A stretch of DNA of 64,000 nucleotides from Marinobacter sp. CHS3-4 (GCF_030053415.1 NZ_JASGBJ010000005.1:1-64000); one strand, 5' to 3'. Shown: positions 32,842-42,997, counted from the stretch's first letter. The notes: generated by a model from the letters alone, not told the origin. Translations and numbers: made by a program.

Positions 32842-33321
32842 ATGCGAATCGGGCAGGGCTTTGACGTCCATGCGTTCTGCGAGGGTGATCATGTCATTTT
32901 GGGTGGCGTAAGCATTCCATTTAACCAGGGCCTGAAGGCTCATTCGGACGGGGATGTTCTTCTTCACGCTCTGGCGGATGCTTTACTGGGCGCCGTGGCC
33001 CTGGGTGATATCGGCCATTTTTTTCCCGACAGCAGCGAAGAATGGGCAGATGCAGACAGCCGGGACCTGCTTCGCCGAGTGCTTGAGAGTGTTCAGGATG
33101 AGGGATTTCGGGTTGTGAACGTGGACGCCACCATCATCGCCCAGGCACCTAAAATGGCTCCCCATATTCAGGCGATGCGTTTGAATATAGCGGAGGATCT
33201 GAATATTCCGGCCAATCGGGTGAGTGTCAAAGCCACTACGACAGAGCGACTTGGCTTTACGGGTCGAGGCGAGGGCATTGCGTGCCAGGCGGTCTGCCTG
33301 CTTGAGCCAGAAACGCTATGA
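32842..33321 (+). CDS. ispF: 2-C-methyl-D-erythritol 2,4-cyclodiphosphate synthase
   Basis: 159 residues. Metal-binding GFDVHAF and the [17 protein letters not shown] motif are present. It cyclises CDP-methylerythritol phosphate in the same pathway as IspD. The stop overlaps the truD start by 4 bases (ATGA). Confidence 0.97.
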   Translation: MRIGQGFDVHAFCEGDHVILGGVSIPFNQGLKAHSDGDVLLHALADALLGAVALGDIGHFFPDSSEEWADADSRDLLRRVLESVQDEGFRVVNVDATIIAQAPKMAPHIQAMRLNIAEDLNIPANRVSVKATTTERLGFTGRGEGIACQAVCLLEPETL

Positions 33322-34382
33322 CCAGCGACTGGCGTCTCGACTGGCCAACGTCCAAAGGGCGCCGAGTTGGCCGTGGCATCCTGAAAGCCTGTCCTGCGGA
33401 TTTTCGGGTTGATGAAATCCTGGATGTGTCTGACTGCAAGGGTGGTGAACATCTGTATCTGCGCCTCGAGAAAACCGGTGACAATACAGAGTATGTGGCC
33501 CGACAACTTGCCCACCTTGCCGAATGCCGGCCGCTTGATGTCAGTTTCTGTGGCTTGAAAGATCGCCATGCTGTCACTCGACAGTGGTTCAGTCTTTATC
33601 GGCCGGGGCTTGAGGACGGTGATGAGGCTTTGAAAGCAAGTATTGACGAACGGTGGCCCGTGCTTGAAAGCTGTCGCGCCGCCAGGAAGCTCAGGCGATC
33701 TGATCACTCAGGCAATCGATTCGAGATCATTATCTCCGGTCTTGCGGGGCAGCGTGATTCCATCGATTCCGCGCTTGAAATTCTCCGCGAATCGGGAAGC
33801 CCGAATTACTTCGGCCCCCAGCGTTTTGGCCACGATGGCGGCAATCTTGATCAGGCTATTCGCATGGATACGTCGAGTCTGATTTCCGGGCGGGGTGGAA
33901 AAGGAAAAAAGCGCGGTCGTGGCAGGGGTAGTACTGGCGGTAGAGACGCTAAAAACGTATTGTACTTTTCGGCGGCACGTTCGTGGCTATTTAATGAGGT
34001 TCTGGCTCATCGAGTCGAAACCGGAACCTGGCGGGAGATTCTCAATGGCGAGCCGGGTCTGCCGGAATCTCCATCGCCAGTTGCAACTGGCCCGCTTTGG
34101 GGCGATGGGGGAACGGAGGCCTCAGACGAGTTGGGCGTCCTGGAACGACAAGTGGTTTCCCGTCATCCAGAGGTAGAATCTGTGTTCTCCCTGACTCGAA
34201 TGAAACCCGAGCGCCGCCAGCTGGTTATGATGCCAGATCAATTGAAATGGCATTGGCTGGATAACGAGCGGTTACACGTGAACTTTGGTCTTCAACCAGG
34301 GCACTATGCGACCACACTACTCAGTGACGTATTTGACTTAGAGGTAAGCGGAGGCAATCGTGCGAATTCTCTTGTCCAATGA
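33318..34382 (+). CDS. truD: tRNA pseudouridine(13) synthase
   Basis: 354 residues. The catalytic Asp lies in the GLKDRHAVT motif, and NYFGPQRFG is the other TruD hallmark. A Gly/Lys/Arg-rich stretch (about residues 190-210, encoded 33885-33947) replaces a shorter linker in E. coli TruD. The enzyme makes pseudouridine 13 in tRNA-Glu. The end overlaps the surE start by 23 bases. Confidence 0.95.
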   Translation: MTSDWRLDWPTSKGRRVGRGILKACPADFRVDEILDVSDCKGGEHLYLRLEKTGDNTEYVARQLAHLAECRPLDVSFCGLKDRHAVTRQWFSLYRPGLEDGDEALKASIDERWPVLESCRAARKLRRSDHSGNRFEIIISGLAGQRDSIDSALEILRESGSPNYFGPQRFGHDGGNLDQAIRMDTSSLISGRGGKGKKRGRGRGSTGGRDAKNVLYFSAARSWLFNEVLAHRVETGTWREILNGEPGLPESPSPVATGPLWGDGGTEASDELGVLERQVVSRHPEVESVFSLTRMKPERRQLVMMPDQLKWHWLDNERLHVNFGLQPGHYATTLLSDVFDLEVSGGNRANSLVQ

Positions 34383-35124
34383 TGACGGTGTGCATTCGCC
34401 GGGACTCAAGGCCTTGTATGAAGGGCTTGAGGGGCTTGGGGAATTGCATGTGGTAGCGCCGGATCGGGATCACAGCGGTGCCAGTAATGCGCTGACCCTC
34501 AACAGGCCTCTGACCGTCGAGAATCACCCAGCTGGTTTCCGTTCGGTGGATGGCACCCCGACAGATTGCGTTCATCTTGCCGTTAATGGCCTGTTCGACC
34601 AGCCGTTTGACCGGGTTGTATCCGGCATTAATACCCACGCCAATCTTGGTGATGACATTATCTACTCGGGTACTGTCGCCGCAGCAACGGAAGGCCGGCA
34701 CCTTGGGTTGCCCGCCATTGCTGTGTCGCTGGTCAATGAGGGGCACTTTCATTACGAAACGGCTGCGAGGGTAGTAAGGCACCTGCTGGAAGACACCAAC
34801 CCGTTGGCTCTGGGGCCGCGCTGCATATTGAACGTGAATGTTCCGGATTTGCCATGGGAGTCACTGGCAGGATTTCGCGTGACCCGTCTTGGCCATCGCG
34901 GACGCGCCGAAGGGGCTGTGCCCGTGACCTGTCCGCGTGGCAAGTCCCGATACTGGATAGGTGCTGCCGGAGCAGGCAGCGACGCAGGAGAGGGCACAGA
35001 CTTTCAGGCGGTTCAGGAGGGGTATGTCAGCATCACGCCTGTCCAAGTAGATATGACTCGTCATGAGGTGCTCCCCGCCCTTGAGGCGTGGATCAGCGGA
35101 CTGAATCAGGGAGGGGGTCGTTAA
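34360..35124 (+). CDS. surE: 5'/3'-nucleotidase SurE
   Basis: 254 residues with the metal-binding [12 protein letters not shown] start (Asp8, Asp9), SGINTHANLGDDIIYSGTV, and the usual survival-protein fold. It dephosphorylates nucleoside monophosphates and is a stationary-phase protein. It begins within truD; the stop codon TAA shares an A with the pcm ATG. Confidence 0.96.
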   Translation: MRILLSNDDGVHSPGLKALYEGLEGLGELHVVAPDRDHSGASNALTLNRPLTVENHPAGFRSVDGTPTDCVHLAVNGLFDQPFDRVVSGINTHANLGDDIIYSGTVAAATEGRHLGLPAIAVSLVNEGHFHYETAARVVRHLLEDTNPLALGPRCILNVNVPDLPWESLAGFRVTRLGHRGRAEGAVPVTCPRGKSRYWIGAAGAGSDAGEGTDFQAVQEGYVSITPVQVDMTRHEVLPALEAWISGLNQGGGR

Positions 35125-35780
35125 TGGTCGCCGAACTGGATGGTATTGGAATGACTTCCCGGCGCACCCGCATGCGCCTGATCCAGCGTCTTCGCGATTC
35201 GGGCATTGAAGACGAGCAGGTGTTGGAAGCCATGTCGAATGTTCCCCGCCATATCTTTCTGGACGAGGCGTTGGCTCATCGCTCGTACGAAGATACCGCT
35301 TTGCCAATTGGCTACGGCCAGACCCTGTCTCAGCCATACATTGTTGCGCGTATGACGGAAGTGCTGATGCGCAACAAGCCTTCCAGGGTACTGGAGCTTG
35401 GCACAGGCTCCGGCTATCAGACCGCTATTCTGGCCGGCCTTGTGGACCAGGTTTTCAGTGTCGAGAGAATCAAACCGCTGCAGGATCGGGCGCGTGACCG
35501 GCTGCGCACTCTGGGTATAAGAAACGTACTTCTGAAGCATGCGGATGGTGGCATGGGATGGCCAGACAAAGGCCCCTTCGATGGCATTATTGTCACGGCG
35601 GCGCCGCGGGAAGTGCCGGAAGAGCTCAAAACCCAGCTAGCAGATGGCGGCGTTCTTGTTGCGCCAATCGGGGAAGAGACCCAGATGCTGACCGAAATCG
35701 TGCGTCACGGCGATGACTATCAAGTTAATGAAGTTGAGCCGGTAAGGTTTGTTCCGCTGCTGGGCGGAGTCGTACGGTGA
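35124..35780 (+). CDS. pcm: Protein-L-isoaspartate O-methyltransferase
   Basis: 218 residues from the ATG at 35124, preceded by GGAGGGGG. The SAM-binding motif LELGTGSGYQTAILAG and the later ITAAPREVPEEL-like segment (VTAAPREVPEEL) are clear. It repairs isoaspartyl damage in ageing proteins. It overlaps both surE (1 base) and the DUF368 gene (4 bases). Confidence 0.96.
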   Translation: MVAELDGIGMTSRRTRMRLIQRLRDSGIEDEQVLEAMSNVPRHIFLDEALAHRSYEDTALPIGYGQTLSQPYIVARMTEVLMRNKPSRVLELGTGSGYQTAILAGLVDQVFSVERIKPLQDRARDRLRTLGIRNVLLKHADGGMGWPDKGPFDGIIVTAAPREVPEELKTQLADGGVLVAPIGEETQMLTEIVRHGDDYQVNEVEPVRFVPLLGGVVR

Positions 35781-36718
35781 GCCAACCCGAAACAGAACGC
35801 AATCATCGGCTGTGGGCGGTGTTTATTCGGGGCATGGCAATGGGTGCTGCCGACATAGTGCCGGGTGTGTCCGGTGGAACTGTGGCGTTTATTACCGGGA
35901 TCTACTTCAGGCTTTTGCAGGCCGTCAGCGGTCTGCCAGAGGCTGTAATCAATCACCTTCTGAAAGCTCGTTGGCGGGCTTTCTGGGAGGCTGCTGATGG
36001 TAACTTCCTGCTGTGTCTGCTGGCAGGTATTCTCGCAAGCATTGTCACGCTCGCTTCTGCCATTAGCTTCGGCCTGAATGAATACCCCATCCTGATCTGG
36101 AGCTTTTTCTTCGGATTGATAATTGCCTCAGTCTGGCACGTCAGCCGTCAGGTCCAACAACCGGTTTACGGTCTTTTGGTGCCCTTTTTGGCAGGTGTAG
36201 TCGTTGCCTGGTGGGTAACAACACTGACAGGTACGCCGCTTCAGCCCTCAATGCCGTTGTTTTTGGGCGCAGGAGCACTGGCCATCTGCGCCATGATACT
36301 TCCCGGAATTTCAGGTTCGTTCATCCTGGTGATACTCGGCATGTATGCGCCGGTGTTGGACGCTATAAAAGCCCTGGACCTGGCCATTGTTGGTGTATTC
36401 GCCACCGGCTGTCTAATCGGGCTTTTGTCGGTAGCGCGCGTGATTACGTGGGCGTTTCGCCGGTTTCATGACCCGGTGCTGGCGCTGTTGATTGGCTTTA
36501 TGGTGGGGGCCCTGAACAAAGTCTGGCCCTGGAAAGAAACGCTGACCTGGCGAACGAACAGCTCAGGAGATGAAGTCCCGCTGAACGAGGCAAGCGTGAG
36601 CCCGTTCAACTATGCTGAACTGACCGGGCAGGATCCCCAGGTCCTGATGGCCTTCCTCTGTGCGGTTATTGGTTTTTCCGTTGTTCTGGTACTGGAATGG
36701 ACGGGAAAGCGCAGCTGA
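35777..36718 (+). CDS. DUF368 family membrane protein
   Basis: 313 residues with about eight to nine membrane helices. It shows the paired GVSGGT-type motifs of the family: DIVPGVSGGTVAFITGIY near the N-terminus and ILPGISGSFILVILGMY near the middle, suggesting an inverted internal repeat. DUF368 proteins (PopT) are implicated in moving the lipid carrier undecaprenyl phosphate across the membrane, which would help cell wall synthesis; this is a family-based inference. Overlaps pcm by 4 bases. Confidence 0.88.
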   Translation: MSQPETERNHRLWAVFIRGMAMGAADIVPGVSGGTVAFITGIYFRLLQAVSGLPEAVINHLLKARWRAFWEAADGNFLLCLLAGILASIVTLASAISFGLNEYPILIWSFFFGLIIASVWHVSRQVQQPVYGLLVPFLAGVVVAWWVTTLTGTPLQPSMPLFLGAGALAICAMILPGISGSFILVILGMYAPVLDAIKALDLAIVGVFATGCLIGLLSVARVITWAFRRFHDPVLALLIGFMVGALNKVWPWKETLTWRTNSSGDEVPLNEASVSPFNYAELTGQDPQVLMAFLCAVIGFSVVLVLEWTGKRS

Positions 36719-36977
36719 AACTGTGCGCGGGTTCACACCTGTTTTGCGACAGATGTTACTTTTTTGGCCTTTGTACTGTTTCGAGCGGTAACAAATAGCG
36801 GTGCACAGTAACTTGGTTCTGCCCTGGAAATGTGCAATAAATTAGCGAGTTACTGCGAATACCTGATAAAAGGCCGCATTTTTTATACAAAGATACTCTA
36901 ACAGGCTAGTTTTTATTCTTTATAGATTGGTGGTTGGGTTTTTTGCGTCGGTTGTCAGAACGTCACTTTGGTGCCCC

Positions 36978-37802
36978 ATGAGTGTCGCCCCACGGTTTCG
37001 CCCGGAATCTCTGTTCCTCGGAGCGCTACCGCCGGCATGCCGGCTGGTTGTCCTCTTTTTTGCGTTCGCAGCAATGCTTGTCATGACTGGCTGCAATACA
37101 CAATCTATCCACCAGGACGATCGATACAATCCGCCGGTCTACTGGGGCAGTCATGTGGTCAAGTCTGGCGAGACACTATACAGCATCGCGTGGCGTTACG
37201 GGCGCGACTACCGTGAGCTCGGTGACGCCAACGACATAGCGCCGCCCTATAATCTCAAGGCTGGCCAGGTCATTCGACTGGATAAACGCGGCAGCGTTTC
37301 CAGTGCTTCCGCTCCCAGCCAACCTGCTTCGCCGGCCAGACCTTCACCGCGGCCCGAAACTTCTAAACCAAAGGTTTCCAGGCCAGCCAAAACCTCGGGT
37401 CCCACCAATAAACAACATCAAACCGTCGCCAACATCGAATGGCGCTGGCCGCACGTTGGCACTGTAATTGCAGGGTATTCTACGTCAGGAAAAGTCAATA
37501 AAGGTATTGATATTGCTGGAAAACCGGGTGATTCTGTTTATGCAGCTGCAAGCGGTCATGTGGTCTATGCAGGGGATGGATTGCTCGGTTACGGCAACCT
37601 GGTCATCGTAAACCACAACGAGCACTATTTGAGTGCTTATGCACATAACCGGAAAATTCTGGTGAAAGAAGGGGAGGATGTCGCTGCCGGGCAGACCATA
37701 GCCGAGTTGGGCAGCAGCGGAACGGATCGGCCAAAACTGCATTTTGAGATTCGCAAGAACGGTAATCCCGTGAATCCATTGCCGTATTTGCCATCTCGCT
37801 AG
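36978..37802 (+). CDS. nlpD: LysM/M23 lipoprotein, NlpD-like amidase activator
   Basis: 274 residues from the ATG at 36978; an upstream in-frame GTG at 36927 is possible. A hydrophobic stretch ends in VMTGC, a lipobox. A LysM domain follows (VKSGETLYSIAWRYGRDY ... KAGQVIRL), then a Ser/Pro-rich linker, and a C-terminal LytM/M23 fold. The M23 metal ligands are missing: NKGID replaces the His-x-Gly-x-Asp start and KLHFEIR replaces HxH. It should thus act as an activator of AmiC-type amidases, as E. coli NlpD does. The rpoS gene follows, as in E. coli and Pseudomonas. Confidence 0.92.
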   Translation: MSVAPRFRPESLFLGALPPACRLVVLFFAFAAMLVMTGCNTQSIHQDDRYNPPVYWGSHVVKSGETLYSIAWRYGRDYRELGDANDIAPPYNLKAGQVIRLDKRGSVSSASAPSQPASPARPSPRPETSKPKVSRPAKTSGPTNKQHQTVANIEWRWPHVGTVIAGYSTSGKVNKGIDIAGKPGDSVYAAASGHVVYAGDGLLGYGNLVIVNHNEHYLSAYAHNRKILVKEGEDVAAGQTIAELGSSGTDRPKLHFEIRKNGNPVNPLPYLPSR

Positions 37803-38006
37803 CTGACTCATCCAATGCAGGCTGCCTGTGAGGATTTCCAGATCGAAGTGAAGATCGATAACCGGCAAAAATAAAAAGCGGCCATCAAAGGCAACGTAAA
37901 GCCGGTAGAAAATGTCCTGAACAAGAAAATAGATAAGAACAGGTGCTCATCACAATAAGAAGACTTGAGCGAATATCCAGGATCATTGAAAGGCGGGGCA
38001 AGCGCT

Positions 38007-39011
38007 ATGTCATCAGAGCAGGAAGAACTCATCATTGATCGTGTGTCCGATGTGGAAGAGTCAGACGATCAGCTGTTAGCAGAAGATAAAGTCGAAGAAA
38101 AAGAAGAATCGGCGGAGACAGAGGCCGCCGCCTCAGAAGAAGACATTCCGGCCCAGGGCCGTTATTTCACCAGCCAGAAACAGCTGGATGCCACCCAGCT
38201 TTACCTCAACGAAATCGGTTTTTCACCACTACTTACACCAGAGGAAGAAGTCTATTTTGCTCGACTCGCCCGCAAGGGAGAAGAGTCTGGTCGAAAGCGT
38301 ATGATCGAGAGCAACCTTCGACTGGTGGTCAAGATTGCCCGTCGTTATGTCAATCGCGGCCTGACCCTTCTTGATTTGATCGAGGAAGGCAATCTGGGGC
38401 TGATCCGGGCGGTGGAAAAGTTTGATCCGGAGCGTGGTTTCCGGTTCTCGACTTACGCTACCTGGTGGATCCGCCAGACCATCGAGCGGGCCATCATGAA
38501 CCAGACCCGCACAATCCGTCTGCCGATTCATGTGGTGAAAGAGCTTAATCTGTATCTACGTGCCGCCCGTGAGCTGACCCAGAAGCTGGATCATGAGCCA
38601 TCGGCCGAAGAAATCGCGCAGATGGTCGACAAGCCGGTGTCCGACGTCAAACGGATGCTAGGCCTGAATGAGCGTGTGGCGTCGATGGATACGCCAATCG
38701 GAACGGGCGGTGAGAAGTCATTGCTTGATACCGTTGCCGACGAGGGCGCCTCTGATCCTGCAGATCTTCTGCAGGACAACAACATGTGTTCCTGTGTCGA
38801 GAAATGGATTGACCAGCTCAGTGATAAGCAGCAGGAAGTGCTTTCTCGGCGCTTCGGGCTTCGCGGTTATCCCATCAGTACACTGGAGGAAGTTGGCCAG
38901 GAGATTGGCCTGACCCGCGAACGTGTTCGCCAGATCCAGGTGGAGGCGCTACGTCGTCTGCGAGAGATTCTGGAAAAAGAGGGCCTTTCCGGTACCATGC
39001 TATTCAAGTAA
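38007..39011 (+). CDS. rpoS: RNA polymerase sigma factor RpoS (sigma-38)
   Basis: 334 residues from the ATG at 38007 (AGGCGGGG upstream); a TTG at 37965 is possible. The N-terminus is acidic (about 1-50). Sigma regions follow: 1.2 ([11 protein letters not shown]), 2 ([37 protein letters not shown]), 3 and 4 with the helix-turn-helix [16 protein letters not shown]. It is the general stress and stationary phase sigma factor. A 204-base untranslated gap follows nlpD, where control of expression may act. Confidence 0.97.
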   Translation: MSSEQEELIIDRVSDVEESDDQLLAEDKVEEKEESAETEAAASEEDIPAQGRYFTSQKQLDATQLYLNEIGFSPLLTPEEEVYFARLARKGEESGRKRMIESNLRLVVKIARRYVNRGLTLLDLIEEGNLGLIRAVEKFDPERGFRFSTYATWWIRQTIERAIMNQTRTIRLPIHVVKELNLYLRAARELTQKLDHEPSAEEIAQMVDKPVSDVKRMLGLNERVASMDTPIGTGGEKSLLDTVADEGASDPADLLQDNNMCSCVEKWIDQLSDKQQEVLSRRFGLRGYPISTLEEVGQEIGLTRERVRQIQVEALRRLREILEKEGLSGTMLFK

Positions 39012-39030
39012 GTCTCTCTGTGTCACAAAA

Positions 39031-39059
39031 ACCGGCCCTTTTCAGGGCCGGTTTTTTTT
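39031..39059 (+). terminator. Rho-independent terminator after rpoS
   Basis: A 9-bp stem ACCGGCCCT (39031-39039) with AGGGCCGGT (39044-39052) and loop TTTC is followed by eight T. It lies 20 bases past the rpoS stop. Confidence 0.95.
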
Positions 39060-39173
39060 CGCCTGCACAAATGAGAACCAGCCCGCGAAAGATGAAGTTT
39101 ACATCCTGTTACACTTGGCACGCCGGAGTGGGATAAGGGTGTCGAGCTTCGGTGAATCACCAATAAGAGATTC

Positions 39174-39179
39174 TATAAT
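39174..39179 (+). promoter_or_regulatory. -10-like box before the chalcone-isomerase-like gene
   Basis: TATAAT (39174-39179) lies 23 bases before the start codon. There is no good -35 match at the expected spacing, which suits a weak or sigma-S type promoter, but the evidence is only the -10 word. Confidence 0.35.
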
Positions 39180-39201
39180 AACGATCGAAAAGGAAAAGAC
39201 G

Positions 39202-39777
39202 ATGAAAAAGGCTCTATCAACAGGATTCGCTTCACTGCTATTGACCACCGTATTGTCCGCTCCGGCTTCGGCCCTGGAAGTGGACGGTGTTGACGTTCCA
39301 GAAACCTATTCCGCTATGGGCACTGAGCTCAAGCTGAATGGCGCGGGTACGCGTTCCAAGTGGTTCATGGATCTATATGTTGGCGGTCTGTATGTGCCAA
39401 GCACCATCGACGATGGTCAGGCAATCATTAACGCCGACGAACCGCAGGCGATTACTCTGCACATCATTTCCGGCATGATCACCAGTGACAAGATGAAGTC
39501 AGCGACCCTCGAAGGTTTTGAAAACGCGACTGGTGGTGATCTGGCGGCGATCCAGACTGAAGTGGATGCGTTCCTCGACGTGTTCTCCGAAGAAATCAAA
39601 GACGGCGATGTGTTTGATCTGGTATACCTGCCGGGCGAAGGTACTCGCGTGATGAAGAACGGCGAAGCCCGTGCAACCATCGGCGACCTGGAATTCAAGA
39701 AAGCGCTGTTTGGTATTTGGCTGTCTGACGAGCCAGCTCAGGAAGACCTGAAAGAGAAAATGCTGGGCCAGCGTTAA
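39202..39777 (+). CDS. Secreted chalcone isomerase-like protein
   Basis: 191 residues from the ATG at 39202, with AGGAAAAG upstream; the frame stays open leftwards into rpoS, but no start there fits. A Sec signal peptide of 24 residues ends in PASALE. The mature part has the chalcone-isomerase-like fold (Pfam Chalcone_3) shown by GTGTRSKWFMDLYVGGLY-like text (GAGTRSKWFMDLYVGGLYV). In bacteria the family has unknown function and probably binds a fatty acid or similar ligand in the periplasm. It is monocistronic and convergent with nth. Confidence 0.85.
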   Translation: MKKALSTGFASLLLTTVLSAPASALEVDGVDVPETYSAMGTELKLNGAGTRSKWFMDLYVGGLYVPSTIDDGQAIINADEPQAITLHIISGMITSDKMKSATLEGFENATGGDLAAIQTEVDAFLDVFSEEIKDGDVFDLVYLPGEGTRVMKNGEARATIGDLEFKKALFGIWLSDEPAQEDLKEKMLGQR

Positions 39778-39792
39778 GCCCGGATCTCTCAT

Positions 39793-39824
39793 TGGCTGGC
39801 TCTCTCTGATCGGGGAGTCAGCCA
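39793..39824. other. Hairpin without T tract between convergent genes
   Basis: TGGCTGGCTC (39793-39802) can pair with GAGTCAGCCA (39815-39824) with one G-T pair. Neither strand has a run of T after it, so it is not a standard terminator, though it may act on both convergent transcripts. Confidence 0.4.
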
Positions 39825-39838
39825 GCACTCCCCCTGTA

Positions 39839-40480
39839 TTATTCCATGTAATCCCGTTTCTTTTTGAACTCGCACAAATCTTCAATGACGCAGGCGCCGC
39901 ATTTCGGTTTGCGGGCAGTGCAGGTGTAGCGGCCGTGAAGAATCAGCCAATGGTGCGCATCCAGAAGAAACTCTTTGGGCACCAGTCTCATCAGCCGCTT
40001 TTCAACTTCCAATACGTTTTTGCCCGGTGCGATGCCAGTTCTGTTTGACACTCTGAAAATGTGCGTATCGACCGCCATGGCGGGTTGACCAAAGGCCGTG
40101 TTCAGAACCACGTTGGCGGTTTTTCGACCGACTCCAGGTAGGGCCTCCAGAGCTTCACGAGTGTCCGGCACCTCCCCGTCGTGTTTCTCAATGAGCGCCT
40201 TGCAGGTCTTGATGACATTTTCTGCCTTGCTGTTAAACAGGCCGATGGTTTTGATGTATTCCTTCAAGCCGTCCACGCCCAATTGATAGATGCCTTCCGG
40301 CGTATTCGCTACGGGATAAAGCTTGGCGGTTGCCTTGTTGACTCCAACATCTGTGGCCTGTGCCGAGAGGATGACCGCAATCAGCAATTCAAACGCGTTC
40401 GAGTAGTTCAACTCTGTTGTTGGCGAAGGGTTGGCTTCACGCAGGCGGGTAAATATGGCGGTGCGTTTTTCTTTATTCAT
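39839..40480 (-). CDS. nth: Endonuclease III
   Basis: 213 residues. The helix-hairpin-helix (ALPGVGRKTANVVLN) with catalytic Lys, the catalytic Asp in AVDTHIFRVSNR, and the C-terminal 4Fe-4S motif Cys-x6-Cys-x2-Cys-x5-Cys (CTARKPKCGACVIEDLC) are all seen. It removes oxidised pyrimidines in base excision repair. It is the last gene after rsxE, with a 23-base gap, as in E. coli. Confidence 0.97.
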   Translation of the reverse strand: MNKEKRTAIFTRLREANPSPTTELNYSNAFELLIAVILSAQATDVGVNKATAKLYPVANTPEGIYQLGVDGLKEYIKTIGLFNSKAENVIKTCKALIEKHDGEVPDTREALEALPGVGRKTANVVLNTAFGQPAMAVDTHIFRVSNRTGIAPGKNVLEVEKRLMRLVPKEFLLDAHHWLILHGRYTCTARKPKCGACVIEDLCEFKKKRDYME

Positions 40481-40503
40481 CGGGGACCCAGAGTTCGTTC
40501 AAT

Positions 40504-41217
40504 TCAGGATACGTGGCCAGTCACGCGCACACGCTTACTTCCTGCTTCCACTGGCTGGCTCGCCAATGCGCGACGTGCCTTGATGCGATTATCGATGCCG
40601 TTTTTCAGGGCGATCAGCAGCCCAAGGCCCACGAATGCCCCTGGTGGCAACACCATAAATAAAACGTCGGGATAGCTTTCCAGCGGGCGAAAACCCCAGT
40701 CGCTGGCAACAGGTCCAAGCAACAGATCCATGTCGGTAAAGAGGGTACCCTGGCCAACCAGCTCGCGAATGGCGCCCAAAGCAATCAACACAATCAGAAA
40801 GCCCAGGCCCATCATGAAACCGTCCAGCAACGCGGGCAGTGGTGGATTCTTGGATGCAAAGGCATCGGCGCGTCCCAGAATGGCGCAGTTGGTGACAATC
40901 AGCGGGATGAAAATGCCCAGTATCTGGTAGAGCTCGTAGGTGAACGCCTGCATCAGCAGTTCTGCGCAGGTCACGAACGAAGCAATGATCATTACAAACG
41001 CGGGCAAACGAACGGAATCGCTGACGAAATTCCGGATCAAGGATACCGACAGATTCGACCCCATCAGCACCAGTAAGGTTGCCAATCCCAGTCCAATGGC
41101 GTTGACTACCGTGCTGGTCACGGCCAGAAGAGGGCACAGGCCAAGAACCTGTACCAGGGCCGGGTTGTTGGTCCACAGGCCATCACGAATGATCTCGGAG
41201 CTGGTTTTCGTCGACAT
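40504..41217 (-). CDS. rsxE: Rsx/Rnf electron transport complex subunit E
   Basis: 237 residues with six predicted membrane helices. It is homologous to RsxA and to NqrD/NqrE. It is part of the membrane complex that couples ferredoxin/NADH electron flow to ion movement and, in E. coli, resets SoxR. It starts one base after rsxG stop. Family signatures include [16 protein letters not shown], and a Cys pair region (TCAE) for the iron site. Confidence 0.95.
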   Translation of the reverse strand: MSTKTSSEIIRDGLWTNNPALVQVLGLCPLLAVTSTVVNAIGLGLATLLVLMGSNLSVSLIRNFVSDSVRLPAFVMIIASFVTCAELLMQAFTYELYQILGIFIPLIVTNCAILGRADAFASKNPPLPALLDGFMMGLGFLIVLIALGAIRELVGQGTLFTDMDLLLGPVASDWGFRPLESYPDVLFMVLPPGAFVGLGLLIALKNGIDNRIKARRALASQPVEAGSKRVRVTGHVS

Positions 41218-41218
41218 G

Positions 41219-41923
41219 TCAGGAATGCTCCTGTTCCGATGCGTTACCCGCCAATGCTTCCGGAGTTAGCGGTTCGCTGTCTGGTTGCGCTGGCTGCTGT
41301 TTCATCGTCTTGATGATCTGCTTTCTGTGCTCACGAAAATAGGTCAGCGTTTCCTTGACTGTGCCTACCACGGCTCTGGGCGTAATCGTGGCGCCGGTGA
41401 ACTGATCAAATGCGCCACCGTCCTTTTTGACAGCCCACTCTTCAGGCTCCGGATTGTTTAGGGATTGACCCTCAAAAGTGTAGATCCAGTCGGATTTCTT
41501 GGTTTCGATCTTGTCGCCCAGCCCCGGTGTTTCCCGGTGGCTGGTAACGCGAACGCCCAGAATGGTGCCTTTCATGTTCACCCCGACAAGCAGATGAATG
41601 CTGCCGGAGTAACCATCCGGTGCGGTCACTGGAAGAATCAGTCCCATGGGTCTGCCGTTATTTCGCGCCACCCAGCCAATTGCTTGTCGGTCTTTATTGA
41701 ACAGTTTATCCCCGGGAAGCGTAATTGTGTCACGCAGCAGGTTATTGTCATGTTTGCTTTCCGGAATGATTTCGAACAGCGCCTGTGCTTCCGCTTTCGC
41801 CGCCTGTTCCTCAATTCGTTCCTGCGTGAGTGCCTGGGTCACCGCGATGGTGCCGCCAGTAATGACTGCAAAGAGACCAAGGCCAATGGCGTTTCGCCTG
41901 ATGGATTGTCCGAGAGTCGCCAT
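41219..41923 (-). CDS. rsxG: Rsx/Rnf electron transport complex subunit G
   Basis: 234 residues from the ATG at 41923; the frame extends upstream inside rsxD but the family starts here ([17 protein letters not shown]). One N-terminal membrane helix is followed by a periplasmic FMN domain. The covalent FMN site is the Thr in the motif FTGATITP near residue 175. Two bases separate it from rsxD. Confidence 0.95.
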   Translation of the reverse strand: MATLGQSIRRNAIGLGLFAVITGGTIAVTQALTQERIEEQAAKAEAQALFEIIPESKHDNNLLRDTITLPGDKLFNKDRQAIGWVARNNGRPMGLILPVTAPDGYSGSIHLLVGVNMKGTILGVRVTSHRETPGLGDKIETKKSDWIYTFEGQSLNNPEPEEWAVKKDGGAFDQFTGATITPRAVVGTVKETLTYFREHRKQIIKTMKQQPAQPDSEPLTPEALAGNASEQEHS

Positions 41924-41925
41924 AC

Positions 41926-42978
41926 TTACCCCTGACTCTTGGTTGGAATGCCTCGCCTGGCCTTGTGGTGGCCGTAGGTGCGAGGTGGCGTGTAATGATC
42001 GATAAAAGGCACGGCGAAGTTCATTAGCAACACGCCGAAAGCGACCGCGTCGGGGTAAGACCCCCAGGTACGGATCAGATAGATCAGAACGCCAATGCCG
42101 GCACCGTAAATCAGCTTGCCCTGATGGCTCGTTGCGGCAGACACGGGATCGGTGGCGATAAAGAACGCGCCCAGCATGGTGCCGCCAGCCAGAAGATGCA
42201 TGGATAGCGGCGCGTACAAATCCGGGTTGCTGCCAAAGGCCAGACTCATGATGGCCAGCCCTGCCAGAAAACTCACCGGAATGTGCCAGGTAATGATCCT
42301 CATGGCGAGTAACAGCAGGCCGCCTGCGAGGAAGCCCGCATTCACCCATTCCCAACCCCGGGCAACGCCATCACCAAAGGTTGGATGGGTCAGTACTTCA
42401 GCGGCGGTCTTGGAACTGATCGAGTGTTTGTACTGATCCAGCGGTGTGGCCATTGTGAACGCGTCCACGGCCGATTGCTTGCCCGAGGCCATGGTGGCCA
42501 GAGTGTCCGCAAGGCTTGGTGCACCTTGCCAGAGTATCGCCGGCTCGGCCCAGTTGGTGGTCATGGCGACGGGAAATGAAATGAGCACCAGCGCATAGCC
42601 AACCATGGCAGGGTTGAACGGGTTTGACCCAAGTCCGCCGTACAGTTGTTTGGCTAGAACAATTGCCGCTATGACCGCGATGGCGGATACCCAGAATGGC
42701 GCCAATGGTGGTAGCGATAAACCCAACAGCAGGCCAGTCACAGCGGCGGTGTTGTCTCGGATAAAGAACATCACCGGCCGTTTGCGCAATTTCAGCATCG
42801 CGGCCTCGGTGCCGACGGCCAGTACGACGCACCAGATCACGTTAATAAGGTTGCCCCAGCCAAAGAAAATGGTCTGGGCGAGCAGACCTGGCAGAGAGGC
42901 CAGAATGACCCATAGCATCACGTTCGAGGTCGAACGGGCTCGTCTGGCATGAGGAGATGACTGTTGCGCTAGTGCCAT
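41926..42978 (-). CDS. rsxD: Rsx/Rnf electron transport complex subunit D
   Basis: 350 residues from the ATG at 42978, close to the 352 of E. coli RsxD; an in-frame TTG at 43026 would overlap rsxC. Eight or more membrane helices are predicted. The likely FMN-linked Thr is in [11 protein letters not shown]. It belongs to the NqrB/RnfD family and spans the membrane in the ion pump. The predicted start has no strong ribosome site, so coupling to rsxC (19-base gap) is likely. Confidence 0.93.
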   Translation of the reverse strand: MALAQQSSPHARRARSTSNVMLWVILASLPGLLAQTIFFGWGNLINVIWCVVLAVGTEAAMLKLRKRPVMFFIRDNTAAVTGLLLGLSLPPLAPFWVSAIAVIAAIVLAKQLYGGLGSNPFNPAMVGYALVLISFPVAMTTNWAEPAILWQGAPSLADTLATMASGKQSAVDAFTMATPLDQYKHSISSKTAAEVLTHPTFGDGVARGWEWVNAGFLAGGLLLLAMRIITWHIPVSFLAGLAIMSLAFGSNPDLYAPLSMHLLAGGTMLGAFFIATDPVSAATSHQGKLIYGAGIGVLIYLIRTWGSYPDAVAFGVLLMNFAVPFIDHYTPPRTYGHHKARRGIPTKSQG

Positions 42979-42997
42979 GAAGGTATCGGCCTGTTCG

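Noticed and set aside
36719..36977. Small RNA or tRNA in the AT-rich gap before nlpD
   Set aside because: No cloverleaf, no clear terminator hairpin and no paired promoter. I see only AT-rich sequence that may hold the nlpD promoter.
39793..39824. Bidirectional terminator between the chalcone-isomerase-like gene and nth
   Set aside because: The stem is good, but there is no T tract on either strand. Kept as a plain hairpin.
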